From positions 744,001-808,000 of the forward strand of contig JAIVFI010000010.1 in the NCBI GenBank assembly GCA_025558095.1: a stretch of 64,000 bases of DNA. Direction: 5' to 3'. Origin of the DNA: Hyaloraphidium curvatum (taxonomy: Eukaryota; Monoblepharomycota; Hyaloraphidiomycetes; Hyaloraphidiales; Hyaloraphidiaceae). Below, piece after piece: positions 53,340 to 63,297 of the stretch. The position numbers were made by a program, and so were the translations under genes. Under the pieces are notes generated by a model. That model did not search any database and was not told where the DNA came from. It saw only the letters and a list, made by a program, of their open reading frames with translations. Numbering within the stretch: position 1 is the stretch's first letter; each line of letters begins with the position of its first letter.

Positions 53340-53883
53340 CTTGGACTGACTCCATGCATTGTCCGTTGGTGCGGAGGATCGTGGGCGGCACCATCTCAAC
53401 GGTCGTCACCTTCACACCGGGAGCGACAACGCTGGGTTCCTTTCGAGATACTACGCCAACAACCTGCAGGTCTCTTCGCCTGATTCGCACAAGGTGTTCC
53501 TCCAACCGATCGTGGGTGGCAGTGCCACGCTCTTTGCTGGCAACGCCACTTTGGGGAACGCGGGAAGCGGGGCCCTGGCAACATTGGCAACGATAGCCCA
53601 AGCCGCTGGCCACGCCCGGGATGCAGCCGACTTGACCTACATCGCCTTCCGGAACCGGCAACAGGATCAGCGTCGTAACATCCGCGGGCACGATCAGATC
53701 TTTGCGGGCAACGGCACGAATATCTCGACCGGTGACGGGCAGGAGCCGTCGGCCACGCCGAGCAGCTTCGGTCTCGTGCGCGCTGTCGCCAACAATGAGG
53801 CGAGGAAGCGGCTGTACATTGCCAACGGCCTCAACCGCGTCCGTATGGTTCAGTGGCCGGGAGCGCACGGGGAGGCCCTATGA
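53340..53883 (+). pseudogene. Fragment of an NHL-repeat protein
   Basis: The frame 53359-53883 contains recurring NHL-type signatures: IVGGSATLFAGNATLGNAG, then IFAGNGTNISTGDGQEPSAT and RKRLYIANGLNRVRMV, the last like the LYIADxxNNRIR core. A different frame just upstream (53340-53400) reads VRRIVGGTISTVV, which a GT-AG intron of about 72 nt (GTCGTC...CTGCAG) could join. No start, signal peptide or further repeats are seen, and the stop follows shortly after the last repeat. NHL repeats form beta-propellers. This looks like a decayed or captured piece of a larger gene. Confidence 0.45.
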
Positions 53884-54128
53884 CCAGCGAGCGGGACGCT
53901 GAGGAAGGGACAGCGAAGTCGTCCGCTTGTAAACGAGTGTGTTACGGTACGAAGAGATGTATGCCGGGAGAGCGGGCGTGGTGGCCGGCCGGATGGGGCC
54001 GGGCTGTCCACGTGCGCAACATGAATCCGAAAACCGCCCGAACCCCCGACAACAGAAGGACGACACCAGCCCGGAATCCGGCGTTTCCTCACGCAGAGCC
54101 CCCTTCACTGATCTGCTGATCTGCCGCG

Positions 54129-54814
54129 ATGGCCGCCGACGTGCCCGCCAAGCCCTCGGCGCACGACTGGGTCCTCCGCCGCGCGTCCGAGCTGGCCAAG
54201 AAACCCGTGCACGAGGACCTCCTCCTGAGCCACCTCCTCGGCCCCGTCTTCTCCCCCGATGCGGCGCACCGCGGGCTCTGGACGGCGTTCCAGCAGCGCC
54301 TCGAGGCGGACCTGCACGTCAAGTTCGACGAGACCACGTTCCAGGACCAGGTGAAGCTCAAGAACCTCATCGCCTACGCCGAGCGCGTCCAGGCCGGAGG
54401 GCCGGCCAAGGAGCGGCACGACGACGACCACGCGAAAAAAGCCGAGAGCCACGTGGAGAAGTTCAAGGCGGAGGTCCCGAAGGAGGGGGAGACGGACGCA
54501 GAGTTCAAGGCGCGGATGGACTCGCACGCCGAGGACGTGAAGAAGACGCTCGAGACGGCGGCCAAGGCCGACCCGGCCAAGGCCAAGTCCATTTCGGCGA
54601 TGTTTGCGGACCTGTCGAAGCACACCAAGGAGAAGCTGCACCAGTGGAACGTGGACGGCGGCAAGTTCATCACGGACCTGCAGAAGAGCACCGAGGAGCT
54701 CGCGCCCTTCCAGCCGAAGGAGGCGTGAGTGCCCTCGATTTACCCGCTCTTGACTTCGGCTGACCCATGGTGGGCCCAAACAGGGCGCAGGAGCTCGGGA
54801 TCAAGGACGCGTAG
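54129..54814 (+). CDS. Unknown helical acidic/basic protein
   Basis: Exons 54129-54724 and 54784-54814 (59 nt intron), 208 residues; the second exon adds only QELGIKDA and the stop. The protein is soluble and almost all helical in character. Residues 12-100 form a possible compact domain (HDWVLRRASELAKKPVHEDL, then LWTAFQQRLEADLHVKFDE). Residues 105-195 are charged heptad-like helices (KAESHVEKFKAEVPKEGE, then MDSHAEDVKKTLE). I see no signal, membrane segment or known motif, so the family is unrecognised. Confidence 0.65.
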
Positions 54815-54829
54815 ACAAAATAGAGAGGG

Positions 54830-56345
54830 CTACATGTTGGTGAACACCTCGACGCCCTCCCCGCCCCCGAACACGTAGTACATCCCCTTCCACCTGTCCG
54901 GCTTGTCCGACACCCACCCCATCCTCTTCATCCAGCCGTTCCATCCCCCCTGGTCCTTCCCCGGCGACCCCGGCGCGGGCGACGGCGAGCGCTCCCGGTC
55001 GCGCTTGACGGCGTCGACGCGGACGGCCGAGGCGGCGAGAACCGTCGTGCGGACGGTGAGGAGGCGGGCTCCGTGTTCGACGCGGGTGTTGGGGGGGAGG
55101 AAGGTCATGCTGGCGAGGGCGGAGGAGCGTAGGGTGGTGAGGAGGCGGTCGGTGCTCGGGGGGAGGTCCGTGTGGAGGGACTCGAGCCCGGGTATCTGAG
55201 CGAAGGGGTAGTCCAGCTCATTAGGGCGGCGGAGATCCAATCGTGCGACCGAGGAACCCACCCTCTGGCCCGCAGGGTCGACCTCGTCCTTCAGAACGAG
55301 CCGTCCGGGCGAATTGGCGGCCAGCATCCGCGTGAGCAGCATGTCGGGTGCCCTCTTGGCGTCGACCTGATCGTCCGCCGGCAGCGGAGGTAGGTCGCCG
55401 CGCGCGGTCTCGAGCGCGAGGTCGGTTGGGTCCACCTTGATCCCAGCGGGGTCGACCACGTCGAGGCCGTTCTTGTCGAAGGTTTTCCTGCGGTGCTGGG
55501 TTCGAGCACAGCGACGCATCGCATCGCAGCGCGACCCACCACTCAATGGTCGCCACGAGGTACTTGACGACCCCGCCGCTCCCGTCGCAATCGCTGCACG
55601 TCACCCAACCCGTCGCGCCGCACGTGAAACACATCCTCCATCCGTCCCCGCCACACGACCCGCACCGCTCCCGCACGGTATCGTGCCTTTTCACCCCTGG
55701 CTCCGTCTCCACCCATCGGCTCTCGGTGCGCCAGCCGTCGCCGCCGCACGAGCCGCACCGGTCGCGGCCGGTGCCGTGGCAGACCCAGCACATCGTCCGA
55801 CCGCGCTCCGAGCATTCGGAGCAGGGGTGGCGCTCCTCGGAGCGGGGCAGGCGGGCGTCGACGGAGGCGTCCTTGGCGGGGAACGAGGAGGGCGGGGCGG
55901 CGGCGATGTCCCACAGAAGGGGGGGGGAGGGAAGGGAGTACGACGTGCCCCCTGACGAAATGAAAGGCCCGCGGCGACGATCGAGTAATGGAATCGCGTT
56001 CAGGAAAGCCATAAAGGTCAGGAACGCGTCTCGAGGCCGGCATCCCGCCGCGGGCTCACTCCTCCAGGGCTCCTGCGCCTTCTTCAGCGACCTCCGCTCG
56101 AATGCCACGCGCACCGTGCCCGCGAGAAGCACCAGCGGCGGGCTGACGTGCAGCGAGTAGCGCGCCAGCCGGTCCTCGGCGTCCTTGAAGAACTGTTTCA
56201 CCGCATGGTTTTTGGAGTAGACCTCGAAGAGAATGCGCCGCAGCTCGTCGTGGTCCGCCGGTGGGGACGGCAGGCCAAACGAGGCACTCCACGGGACCGC
56301 ATCGTAGGCCGGAGGCGGCTCGGAAGGGGGCACTTCTAGCGACAT
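54830..56345 (-). CDS. SSUH2-like protein with DnaJ-type CxxCxGxG zinc repeats
   Basis: Exons 56345-55536 and 55495-54830 (40 nt intron), 491 residues. The centre carries repeated Cys-x2-Cys-x-Gly-x-Gly units: HPCSECSERG, MCWVCHGTGRDRCGSCGGDG, ERCGSCGGDGWRMCFTCGATG and VTCSDCDGSGG. This is the DnaJ/BSD2-like zinc fold seen in SSUH2 (Ssu-2 homologue) proteins. The flanks fit that family: an N-terminal Pro-rich start with a helical domain and a C-terminal beta-rich part ending in YYVFGGGEGVEVFTNM. There is no J domain. The role is poorly known; it may act as a chaperone-like factor. The frame is open upstream of the chosen ATG to 57017 and overlaps the divergent hydrolase gene there. Confidence 0.7.
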
Positions 56346-56450
56346 CGCGTTGCGGAGCAAGGGGTTGCCGAGCGGCCTCCAGTTGACACCTCTCCGACTG
56401 CAGCCCCTAGCCAGTCGACGCGTCGACGGCACTTTCACGACGCGTCTGGG

Positions 56451-57098
56451 ATGCCTCGACGTGCTGGTCACTCGTCGCCGGGCGGGGATGCCCTTGCCAA
56501 GGTGGTCATCGTGCCGGGCAACGGCGCCGGTTGCATCTACTTCAACTTCTACGAATGGCTGCGCGACATGCTCGTCGCCGAGGTGCCTGGCGTGACGGTC
56601 AACATGAAGGACATGCCCGACGGCGACACGGCGCGCGAATCGATTTGGCTGCCCTTCATTGAGGACGTCCTCGGGGCGGACGACGAAACGATCCTGGTTG
56701 GCCACTCGAGCGGCGCGCTGGCGGGGCTCCGGCTCGCGGAGCGGACCGAATTGCGAGGACTCGTGCTGGTTTCGGTGTCTACGACGGATCTGGACGACGA
56801 AAACGAGCGCGCGAGCGGATACTTCGACCGCCCTTGGGATTGGGCCGCCGTTAGGCGGAACGTGCGGCACGTAGTGCAGTTTGCGAGCACGGATGATCCA
56901 TTCATCCCGCTGGAGCTGCAAAGGGAGGCGAGGGACGGGCTGGAGGCGGCGGGAGAGGCCGAAGGGGTGCTGGAAGGGCACGAGTTCGAGTACATCGAGC
57001 TCGAGGGGAAATCCCACTATTTCGACGAGCAGCAGCCGGAAATCTTGGAAGCGGTGAAGAAATTGATCGAGCGGGTGGGCGGGGAGGACTCGTCATAG
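56451..57098 (+). CDS. RBBP9/YdeN-type serine hydrolase
   Basis: A single exon of 215 residues. An alpha/beta-hydrolase start (KVVIVPGNGAGCIYFNFYEW), then the nucleophile elbow GHSSGALAGLRLAE (Ser in G-H-S-S-G), ASTDDPFIPLELQ (likely acid Asp) and a final GKSHYFDEQQPE (catalytic His). This is the RBBP9 family, small esterase-like hydrolases of unknown natural substrate. Length is typical (about 190-210). It begins 106 bp from the divergent SSUH2-like gene. Confidence 0.85.
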   Translation: MPRRAGHSSPGGDALAKVVIVPGNGAGCIYFNFYEWLRDMLVAEVPGVTVNMKDMPDGDTARESIWLPFIEDVLGADDETILVGHSSGALAGLRLAERTELRGLVLVSVSTTDLDDENERASGYFDRPWDWAAVRRNVRHVVQFASTDDPFIPLELQREARDGLEAAGEAEGVLEGHEFEYIELEGKSHYFDEQQPEILEAVKKLIERVGGEDSS

Positions 57099-57198
57099 TT
57101 GATATGTTGACGAGTGGGTAGCGCCTAGTCATCGGTCTGCTTCCCATCCCCTCGCCCCCACCCCCTCCCCCCCACCCCCTCCCCGTCCCAACAACACG

Positions 57199-57960
57199 AT
57201 GGCGTCTCCTCCGGACCGCGACGCCGTTTTCGCCTTCATCGCGTCCCGCCCCGCACCCGTCCCCCAGCCCACGCCCGCCCAGGCCGCCGACTTTGAGGAG
57301 CTCGACGGCCGCCTCGCGGACTTCGCCGCCGACTCCGCGCTCGCGGAGCTCTCCGTGCCCGCGCTGAACGGCCTGCGGAGGCTTTGGATGCATCGCCGTG
57401 CGGAACAGCTTGGACTGAGGTCTGAGTCGTCGGGCGAGGGCCAGGTCAAGGACCTCCGCGTGGAAAAGCCTCCCGGGTGGTCCGCCGCGACGGTGCTCCC
57501 ACCCGTACCCAAGCCCACGCCCACCCAGGCCGCCGACTACGCCGCGTTCGACAGGATCCTCGTCGACTTTGCGGCGGACCCAACCTGCGTGGAGCTCAAG
57601 GTTACCAAGTTGGACGCCGTGGAAAGGCGATGGATGCATGACCGCGCGGAGCAACTTGGGCTGCTGGCCGTCGCAGTCGGGCAGGGGCAGTTCAAGGACA
57701 TCCGAGTTCAGAAGACCCCCAAGACCATCCCCACCAAGGCCGCTGACCGCGCAACGTTCGACAAGCTCCTCGCCGACTTTGCAGCCGACCCAACCTGTTT
57801 TGCGGTCGAGGTGACCAAGTTGAACGCCGTGCAAAGGCGCTGGGTGCATCGCCGCGCGAAGGAGCTTGGGATGCTGTCCGTCGCTGTCGGGCAAGGGCAG
57901 TTCAAGGACATTCGAGTTGAGAAGCCCCCAGAGTGGCCGGTCGCGGCGGTCCCTTTGTAG
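57199..57960 (+). CDS. Protein of three tandem R3H-like domains
   Basis: A single exon of 253 residues made of three repeats of about 75-80 residues. Each has the R3H core: LNGLRRLWMHRRAEQLGLRS, then LDAVERRWMHDRAEQLGLL and LNAVQRRWVHRRAKELGMLS. Each is followed by a G-x-G-Q-x-K-D-x-R-V segment and preceded by a helix with DFAAD. The R-x3-H pair that names the domain is present in every repeat. R3H domains bind single-stranded nucleic acid; usually one is found per protein. After the TAG at 57960, another frame continues to 58180 with CEDCVEGDPELERLKWEPK, so a frameshift or hidden exon may extend the protein. Confidence 0.7.
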   Translation: MASPPDRDAVFAFIASRPAPVPQPTPAQAADFEELDGRLADFAADSALAELSVPALNGLRRLWMHRRAEQLGLRSESSGEGQVKDLRVEKPPGWSAATVLPPVPKPTPTQAADYAAFDRILVDFAADPTCVELKVTKLDAVERRWMHDRAEQLGLLAVAVGQGQFKDIRVQKTPKTIPTKAADRATFDKLLADFAADPTCFAVEVTKLNAVQRRWVHRRAKELGMLSVAVGQGQFKDIRVEKPPEWPVAAVPL

Positions 57961-58028
57961 GCCCCGCGGCCTCGACGAGCAGGAAGAAGGACCGTGCGCG
58001 GCGAACGAGGCAAAGAAGAGGCAGAAGA

Positions 58029-58180
58029 TGGAGGCGTGCCAGCAGGCGCTGACGCGAGCTCCACGCGTCGGGGCGCTCTACCACTACTCGGGGATGGGAC
58101 CGCTGTGCGAGGACTGCGTGGAGGGGGATCCGGAGCTGGAGAGGCTCAAGTGGGAGCCCAAGGCGTCGTTTCGGCATTGA
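58029..58180 (+). other. Possible 3' exon or extension of the triple-R3H gene
   Basis: A reading frame starting MEACQQALTRAPRVGALYHY and ending at a stop near 58180 lies just after the R3H stop, in another frame. It has a Cys-x2-Cys (LCEDC). It could be the last exon of the R3H gene or an independent 50-codon frame. No clear donor/acceptor pair links it. Confidence 0.25.
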
Positions 58181-58228
58181 AGGAAAGGGCAGAAGAGTCA
58201 GATCAATTCACTGATTACCTCGTATACG

Positions 58229-59200
58229 TCACTCATTGAAGATTTGAACCTTGATGGCCCCCGACTTGCGGTCCCTCGCCGCCTCGAACGCCTTAGCCGC
58301 GTCCCTGAGCGGGAACCTGTGCGTCACCACAGCCTCGGTCAACTTCGGCCCCAGCTCGCCGATCATCGCCGCTGCCTCGGCGAACGCCCGCGGGGTGTAG
58401 GCGGACGAGCTGAGCACCCCTTGGTTCTTCTGGTGGAACTTGAACCCGATCTCCACAGGCCTGGAGAGCCCGCCGAGCTCCACAATCAGCCCGCCGGGGC
58501 GGGTGGCCTCCACGCAGGCGTCGAAAGCCGGCTGGCTCTTGCCGACACACTCAAACGACACGTCCGCGGAGCTGGTTTGGGCCTCAGCGACGACGCGGCC
58601 GCCCAGCTTCTCGGCGGCCGCGGCCTGGTGCGGGTGGCGGGCGACCACCGCCGGCGTGATCCCCTTCGCAGCGAGGACGGCGACGGTCATCAGGCCGATG
58701 GTGCCCGCGCCGTAGACCAGGCACTCGGTGTCCTTATCCAGATCCTTGACCAGCGAGACGCCGTACACGGCGACGGCCAGCGGCTCCACCAGCGCCACGT
58801 GGGCGGGGTCGGTGCCCTCCGGCACTGGCACCAGGCGGTCCCTGTCGACGAGGCACGCCTCGGCCAGCCCGCCCGGCCTCCGGATTCCGATCAGCGTGCC
58901 GAAAGCGTCCTTGCAGGTGTTGCCCAGGTCCTTGTTGCACTCGCGGCACGCGCCGCACGCGCCCGTGGGCCGGACGGCGTAGAGCTTCCCGTCCGGGGCG
59001 AACCCGCCGAACTCGTGGCCGGGCGTGAGGCCCTCGCTCGGCCACGGGAGCTTCCCGTCCATGATGGTCAGGTCGGTGCCGCAGATTCCGGCGGCGGTGA
59101 CGCGCAGGGGGACGGCGCCTTCCTCCTCGGCGAGAGGGCGGTGCACGGTTTCCAGCAGCGGCTGGCCGGAGCGGAAGACGACGGCGTTCATCGTAGTCAT
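58229..59200 (-). CDS. Zinc-dependent medium-chain alcohol/polyol dehydrogenase
   Basis: A single exon of 323 residues. Catalytic zinc: AAGICGTDLTI and the TPGHEFGG motif. Structural zinc: four cysteines in CGACRECNKDLGNTC. The NAD(P)-binding Rossmann motif is CLVYGAGTIGLMTVAVLA. This is the MDR superfamily, of the sorbitol/threonine-dehydrogenase subgroup, oxidising a secondary alcohol or polyol in the cytosol. The frame extends upstream to 59356, but the ATG at 59200 starts the conserved catalytic domain. Confidence 0.92.
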   Translation of the reverse strand: MTTMNAVVFRSGQPLLETVHRPLAEEEGAVPLRVTAAGICGTDLTIMDGKLPWPSEGLTPGHEFGGFAPDGKLYAVRPTGACGACRECNKDLGNTCKDAFGTLIGIRRPGGLAEACLVDRDRLVPVPEGTDPAHVALVEPLAVAVYGVSLVKDLDKDTECLVYGAGTIGLMTVAVLAAKGITPAVVARHPHQAAAAEKLGGRVVAEAQTSSADVSFECVGKSQPAFDACVEATRPGGLIVELGGLSRPVEIGFKFHQKNQGVLSSSAYTPRAFAEAAAMIGELGPKLTEAVVTHRFPLRDAAKAFEAARDRKSGAIKVQIFNE

Positions 59201-59394
59201 CTTGGGCGCGCGCAGGAACTGAAGGGAAGCTCGGCTGCTGGTCAGGACAATAGAAGAGGGTGGCGACGTTGAACGACGGTGCGGGAGACACTTGCCGAGG
59301 CCGTACCACTCGCCCGCGCCGCGACTCGATCGGTGAGGCAACTGTGGCAACTCCAACTCGGCAAAGCGACCCGGGTATATTGATCAGCCATCAA

Positions 59395-60929
59395 TCAGAC
59401 CCTCCACAGCATCACCGCGTCCCCGGCCGCGGTCGCCAGCACTGGCTCCGTGTGGTGCCAGCTCAGGGTGCGGGCCATCGACCCCGGCATCGGGATCGGA
59501 ATCGGCTTGGGTACTGCGATCCGCGATGCGGTTAGGCGAACCTGCAGGTGAAGACGGATGGCGGTTGCACCCACTCCTGGAGTCCAGATTGAAGAGCCGG
59601 ACGAGCTCCGAGGTGCCGGGGCGCAGGTCGGTCGGCGAAGGGCGAAAGGCCGAGATAGCGAGGGCGTTGCCGGCCCGCGAATACCTGGCGACGTCGACCA
59701 ACCCGGAATTAGCTGGATCCGATTGCCGTCCGACCGCACGCGGCCCACCTGAGCAGCCCGCCCTCGGGGAACGACTCCCCTCCCCCGACCAGCCCCCTGC
59801 CCACTTCCAGCAGCCCCCACTTTCCCTCCGCCGCGACCACCACCGTCCCCTCCGGCCCCCATTCCCCGTCCGTGCACCGCGCGCCGGGGAACGGCGCGCA
59901 GCTCCACGCCCAGCTGCCCGACCGCCACTCGAGCACCTTGGCGCCGTCGCCGCACGCGCAGAGGAGGATGTGCCGGTGCTGTGGGTGGAAGGAGAGGGAG
60001 AGGGCGGGGGAGGGGAGGCGGTGCCGCGCGAGGAGGTGCGGCGCGGAGGAGGAGGTGGGGAAGAGGTAGATGGACAGGAGGCCGGCGTCTGGAAGGCGAA
60101 CTAGATGAGAAGGCGGTCCAGATGCGAGCTCAGGTAACTTCTACCTGTGCAGACGGCGACCACGCGGCACGGGCCGGACACTTGCGGGTGCTCAACCCGT
60201 TCCGGGGCGTGCGAGATGGCAAGCGCCGTCACGGGGCCTCCCAGCAGCGACACCGCGTGGCTCGTCTCGTTGTGGTAGAAGATCAGGTCCGACGAGGCGT
60301 ACCCGACCGCGAAGCTGGCAAGAGAGGGCGAGGCGTTAGATTCGCCGGCCTCGTGTCCGCAAGGGGTTCGCACATGAGCTCGGCGTCGACCCGCCCCCCC
60401 CGTTCGTCCCAGCGCGTTTCCGGGCTGAACCTCAGACACGTCGCACGTGCCCCGGCCTCGTACGTCTTGGCGAGCGCGTACTTCCACTTGCTGGAATGGG
60501 GGACGCGTCACCCCCTGTCGCCGACGCGTGCCGACGAAGGACGCACCCCTTCGCCGCCGTTGAGCCCGGCTGCTCGGCCCTCGCCTCGGCCTCGAAATCC
60601 CGCTTCAGCACCATGATCGAATTCGCTGTGGCCACGGCCAGCAGCCCCGCCGCCCGGTCCGAAGGGGCAAACTCGGCCAGCACGGGCGGCCCCCCGGCGT
60701 TGCGCACCCGCTCCGGCTCGCCCTCCGCCATCTCGTCGTCCTCCGCGGCGTCGGCGAGGCGGCGGTCGGCGCGTTTGGCGCCGAAGAGGGGAGTCGGGGG
60801 GAGGTAAATGCGGGCGAGGAGCGCCGCCGCCCGGCCGGGAGAAATCGGCAGCGGGGCATTCAGGTCCGGCGCGGGTGGGGGAGCGGCACTGTCGGCGCGG
60901 GGAGCGCGGGCCGAAGTGGTCGCCAGCAT
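59395..60929 (-). CDS. WD40-repeat protein (Aladin-like?)
   Basis: Exons 60929-60547, 60490-60374, 60314-60145, 60100-59749, 59684-59603 and 59541-59395 (introns 56, 59, 44, 64 and 61 nt), 416 residues. WD-like blades are visible: RATCLRFSPETRWDE, LIFAVGYASSDLIFYHNE, LSLSFHPQHRHILLCACGDG followed by AKVLEW, ARCTDGEWGPEGTVVVAAEG and TLSWHHTEPVLATAAGDAVM. The order of a Trp-rich blade (WSCAPFPGARCTDGEW) recalls the nucleoporin Aladin, but this rests on a short resemblance. A scaffold role is certain only in the general sense. The intron before the last exon has an unusual donor (GTCCGG). Confidence 0.55.
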
Positions 60930-61147
60930 CGCTGGGGCGGCGGGAGGCGGGGCTGAATGTAGAGGAAGAAACGGGACCGCCGACGCGTCCCGCAGGTCGG
61001 TGCCCCGGGATCCACTCTCGCTTGACCGACGTTGAAGATCATCATTCTAATGAATCGATGCCAAGCAAGATGCTACTAGGTCTACCACGAGCAATTCCTC
61101 AAGTTCGTCGGCGCCCACCCCAAGATCTATGCTCGCAAGGCCGCGGA

Positions 61148-62757
61148 TCAAGCGGACCTCGGCTTCCCGTCCGAATCCAGCTCCACGTCGGGCCCCACCG
61201 GCGGATCCAGCTTCGCGATCGCCATCCCCTGGAGGATATGCCTCGCCCCCTGGCCGTGGAAGTAGACCCCGCCGTTGAACGCCGCCGTGACGTCGCGGCC
61301 GAGGCTGAGCTTAATCAGGTGGCGGCCGCCGGGGTGGTGGGGAAGGAAATCCGCGACGTCGTAGATGACGTTGGAGATGCAGAGGAGCTTGCGACCCTCG
61401 ATGTGCAGGGCCTGGACTGCATGCATGGCAGAGGCTGTGGTGAGCGGATGCCGCCGTCGCTGCGGCGTTCGAACCCACACTCCTCCCACGTCCACGACGG
61501 CAGCTCATCCTTGCGAGTTCCGTAGCTCAGCCGCGCCTTCTGCCTCGCCAGCTCCTTCTCGATCTGCAGCAGCTCGCCCTTGCGGATCGCGTCGTCCGGC
61601 ATCGTCCGCAGCCCGTGCGCGAGGCCGAGCGCCGCCGCGCCCCGGATGAGCCACTTGGTCGGATCGTACTGCCACCACCGTATCGCGTTGCGGTAGTCAT
61701 GCGGGAACTCGTGATGGAAGTTGTGGTATCCCTCGCCTCCGGTCACCAGGGCGGTCAGGAGGTGGTTGCGCGGGGTGAGGCGGTCCGTGTAGGTGGCGTC
61801 GCCGAGGTAGTGCGCGAGCGAGTTGACACAGAAGGTGGCGTGGTGCACAACGACAAGACGGGTGATGCCGGCGTAGAAGAATCCGCCCTGCCGATTGCGG
61901 CGCATCAGCTTCGCCGCCGCCTGCGACCGCGCTTAGCTCGAGACCGACCTTCCAGTCGCCCCACCCCACCCCAGCCACCACCGCGGGCCAGATGAATCCC
62001 ATGAGCAGCGCCAGCATGCCGTAGTTCCGGTGCTGCCACCGGACCATCCCGTCGGCGTCCAGATCCAACACGTCGATGGGGCCGCGGTTGGCGGGGTCCT
62101 CCTTGGTCAGCATCCAGCCGATGTGCGACCAGAGGAGGCCCTTGCGCGCCGAGTAAGGATCCTGCAACGGGAGAAAGGGTGAGCTCTTGCCCGAAAGAAA
62201 GCGTGTCGTCCGCGGGTGACACGTGGCCGGCACCAGCGGAAGCCCACTGCGCTCGCTCGGACGAAACACCGCCATCGCCTTCCTTGCATCCCCCCCCGCA
62301 CCTTTCCGCGGCCGATGCTCACCCTGTACGTGTCCGTGTACCGATGGTGCTGCCTGTGCCCCCGGCCCCACCACCTCACGCTGCCTTGCACGGCGCCGGT
62401 GCCCCCCAGCAGCAGCCACCACCGCATGAGCGGGCCCGCATCGTAGCTCCGGTGCGACCAGTAGCGGTGGTAGCCCGCGGTGATCCCGAAAATGCTCCAG
62501 AAGTAGTAGGCTGCGGCCCAGATGGCGGTCGGGGCCACGAGCGGGACCGTGACGAGGCCGTACAGGGCGAGCAGGGGGGTGACCGTGAGCAGGAGGAAGT
62601 GCGTCCAGTTGATGCGGTCGAGAGAAGTCGGGAGCGGCGGGTCCGCGGTCTGTCGCAGGAACTCGGGCGCGACGAATCGCGGGGCTTCGGGCGCAGGGGG
62701 CGCGTGCCGCCGAGGCCGTGGTTCGTCCAGGGGCCGGGAGGCCGCGGAGTGAGACAT
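61148..62757 (-). CDS. OLE1: Delta-9 acyl-CoA desaturase with C-terminal cytochrome b5 domain
   Basis: Exons 62757-62323, 62161-61949, 61887-61479 and 61416-61148; introns 161, 61 and 62 nt; 441 residues. The three histidine boxes are HRYWSHR, HRQHHRY and HNFHHEFPHD. Membrane segments flank them, and the YTDTYRDPYSARKG region (joined at intron 1) is typical of fungal and animal stearoyl-CoA desaturases. The C-terminus is a cytochrome b5 with the heme motif FLPHHPGGRHL. Desaturase fused to a C-terminal b5 is the fungal Ole1 layout. It introduces the 9,10 double bond into palmitoyl- and stearoyl-CoA in the ER. Length is a little shorter than yeast Ole1. Confidence 0.95.
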
Positions 62758-63297
62758 CGCCGCAAGAAGTGCAGCCTCGGTTTGGCCGGACACGTCGCGG
62801 GCCCTCGCTATTCTATTCGGCACGCGGCTTTATAGCGAGACGCGTCCCCGGATCCGGCCGCGCTGGCTGGTGGCCGGTCGGCGGAGCTCGGGAGCCCTGA
62901 TCCGAACCTGCCGCACCCTGATATCCGGCCAGCAGCCTGGGAGGCTTCGACCATATACGTCTCGATTGCGATTCAGGCAGAGTCCACAATCTCGTATGCT
63001 GTCACCCCTTTGGAGCTGCCTCGCCGACCTGCCGGAAAGCCTCGTCTGGGAATCAGCGTCGGTGCACCGCACTTTGCCACCCATGCTATCTTGCAGAGGG
63101 GAAAAGCGAAACAATGCCATTCGTATCGCTGTACATATTGGCCTCGCGAATGGAGAAGATAGTCCATTGGGCTTCCGTTTCAGGGGCAATCACTCTCCCT
63201 GCCCGTGGGCACGCCCCGACCTCGAACGGCGAACACGCATCGCCTCGATTCCTCTAGTCCCCCATCGACACGTTCCCGACGCGTCTTTCTCATCGCG
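62758..63297. promoter_or_regulatory. Divergent intergenic region, desaturase/BtuF-like
   Basis: 540 bp separate the two start codons. An in-frame ATG at 62823 could extend the desaturase. No sterol- or fatty-acid-response element was recognised. Confidence 0.3.
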
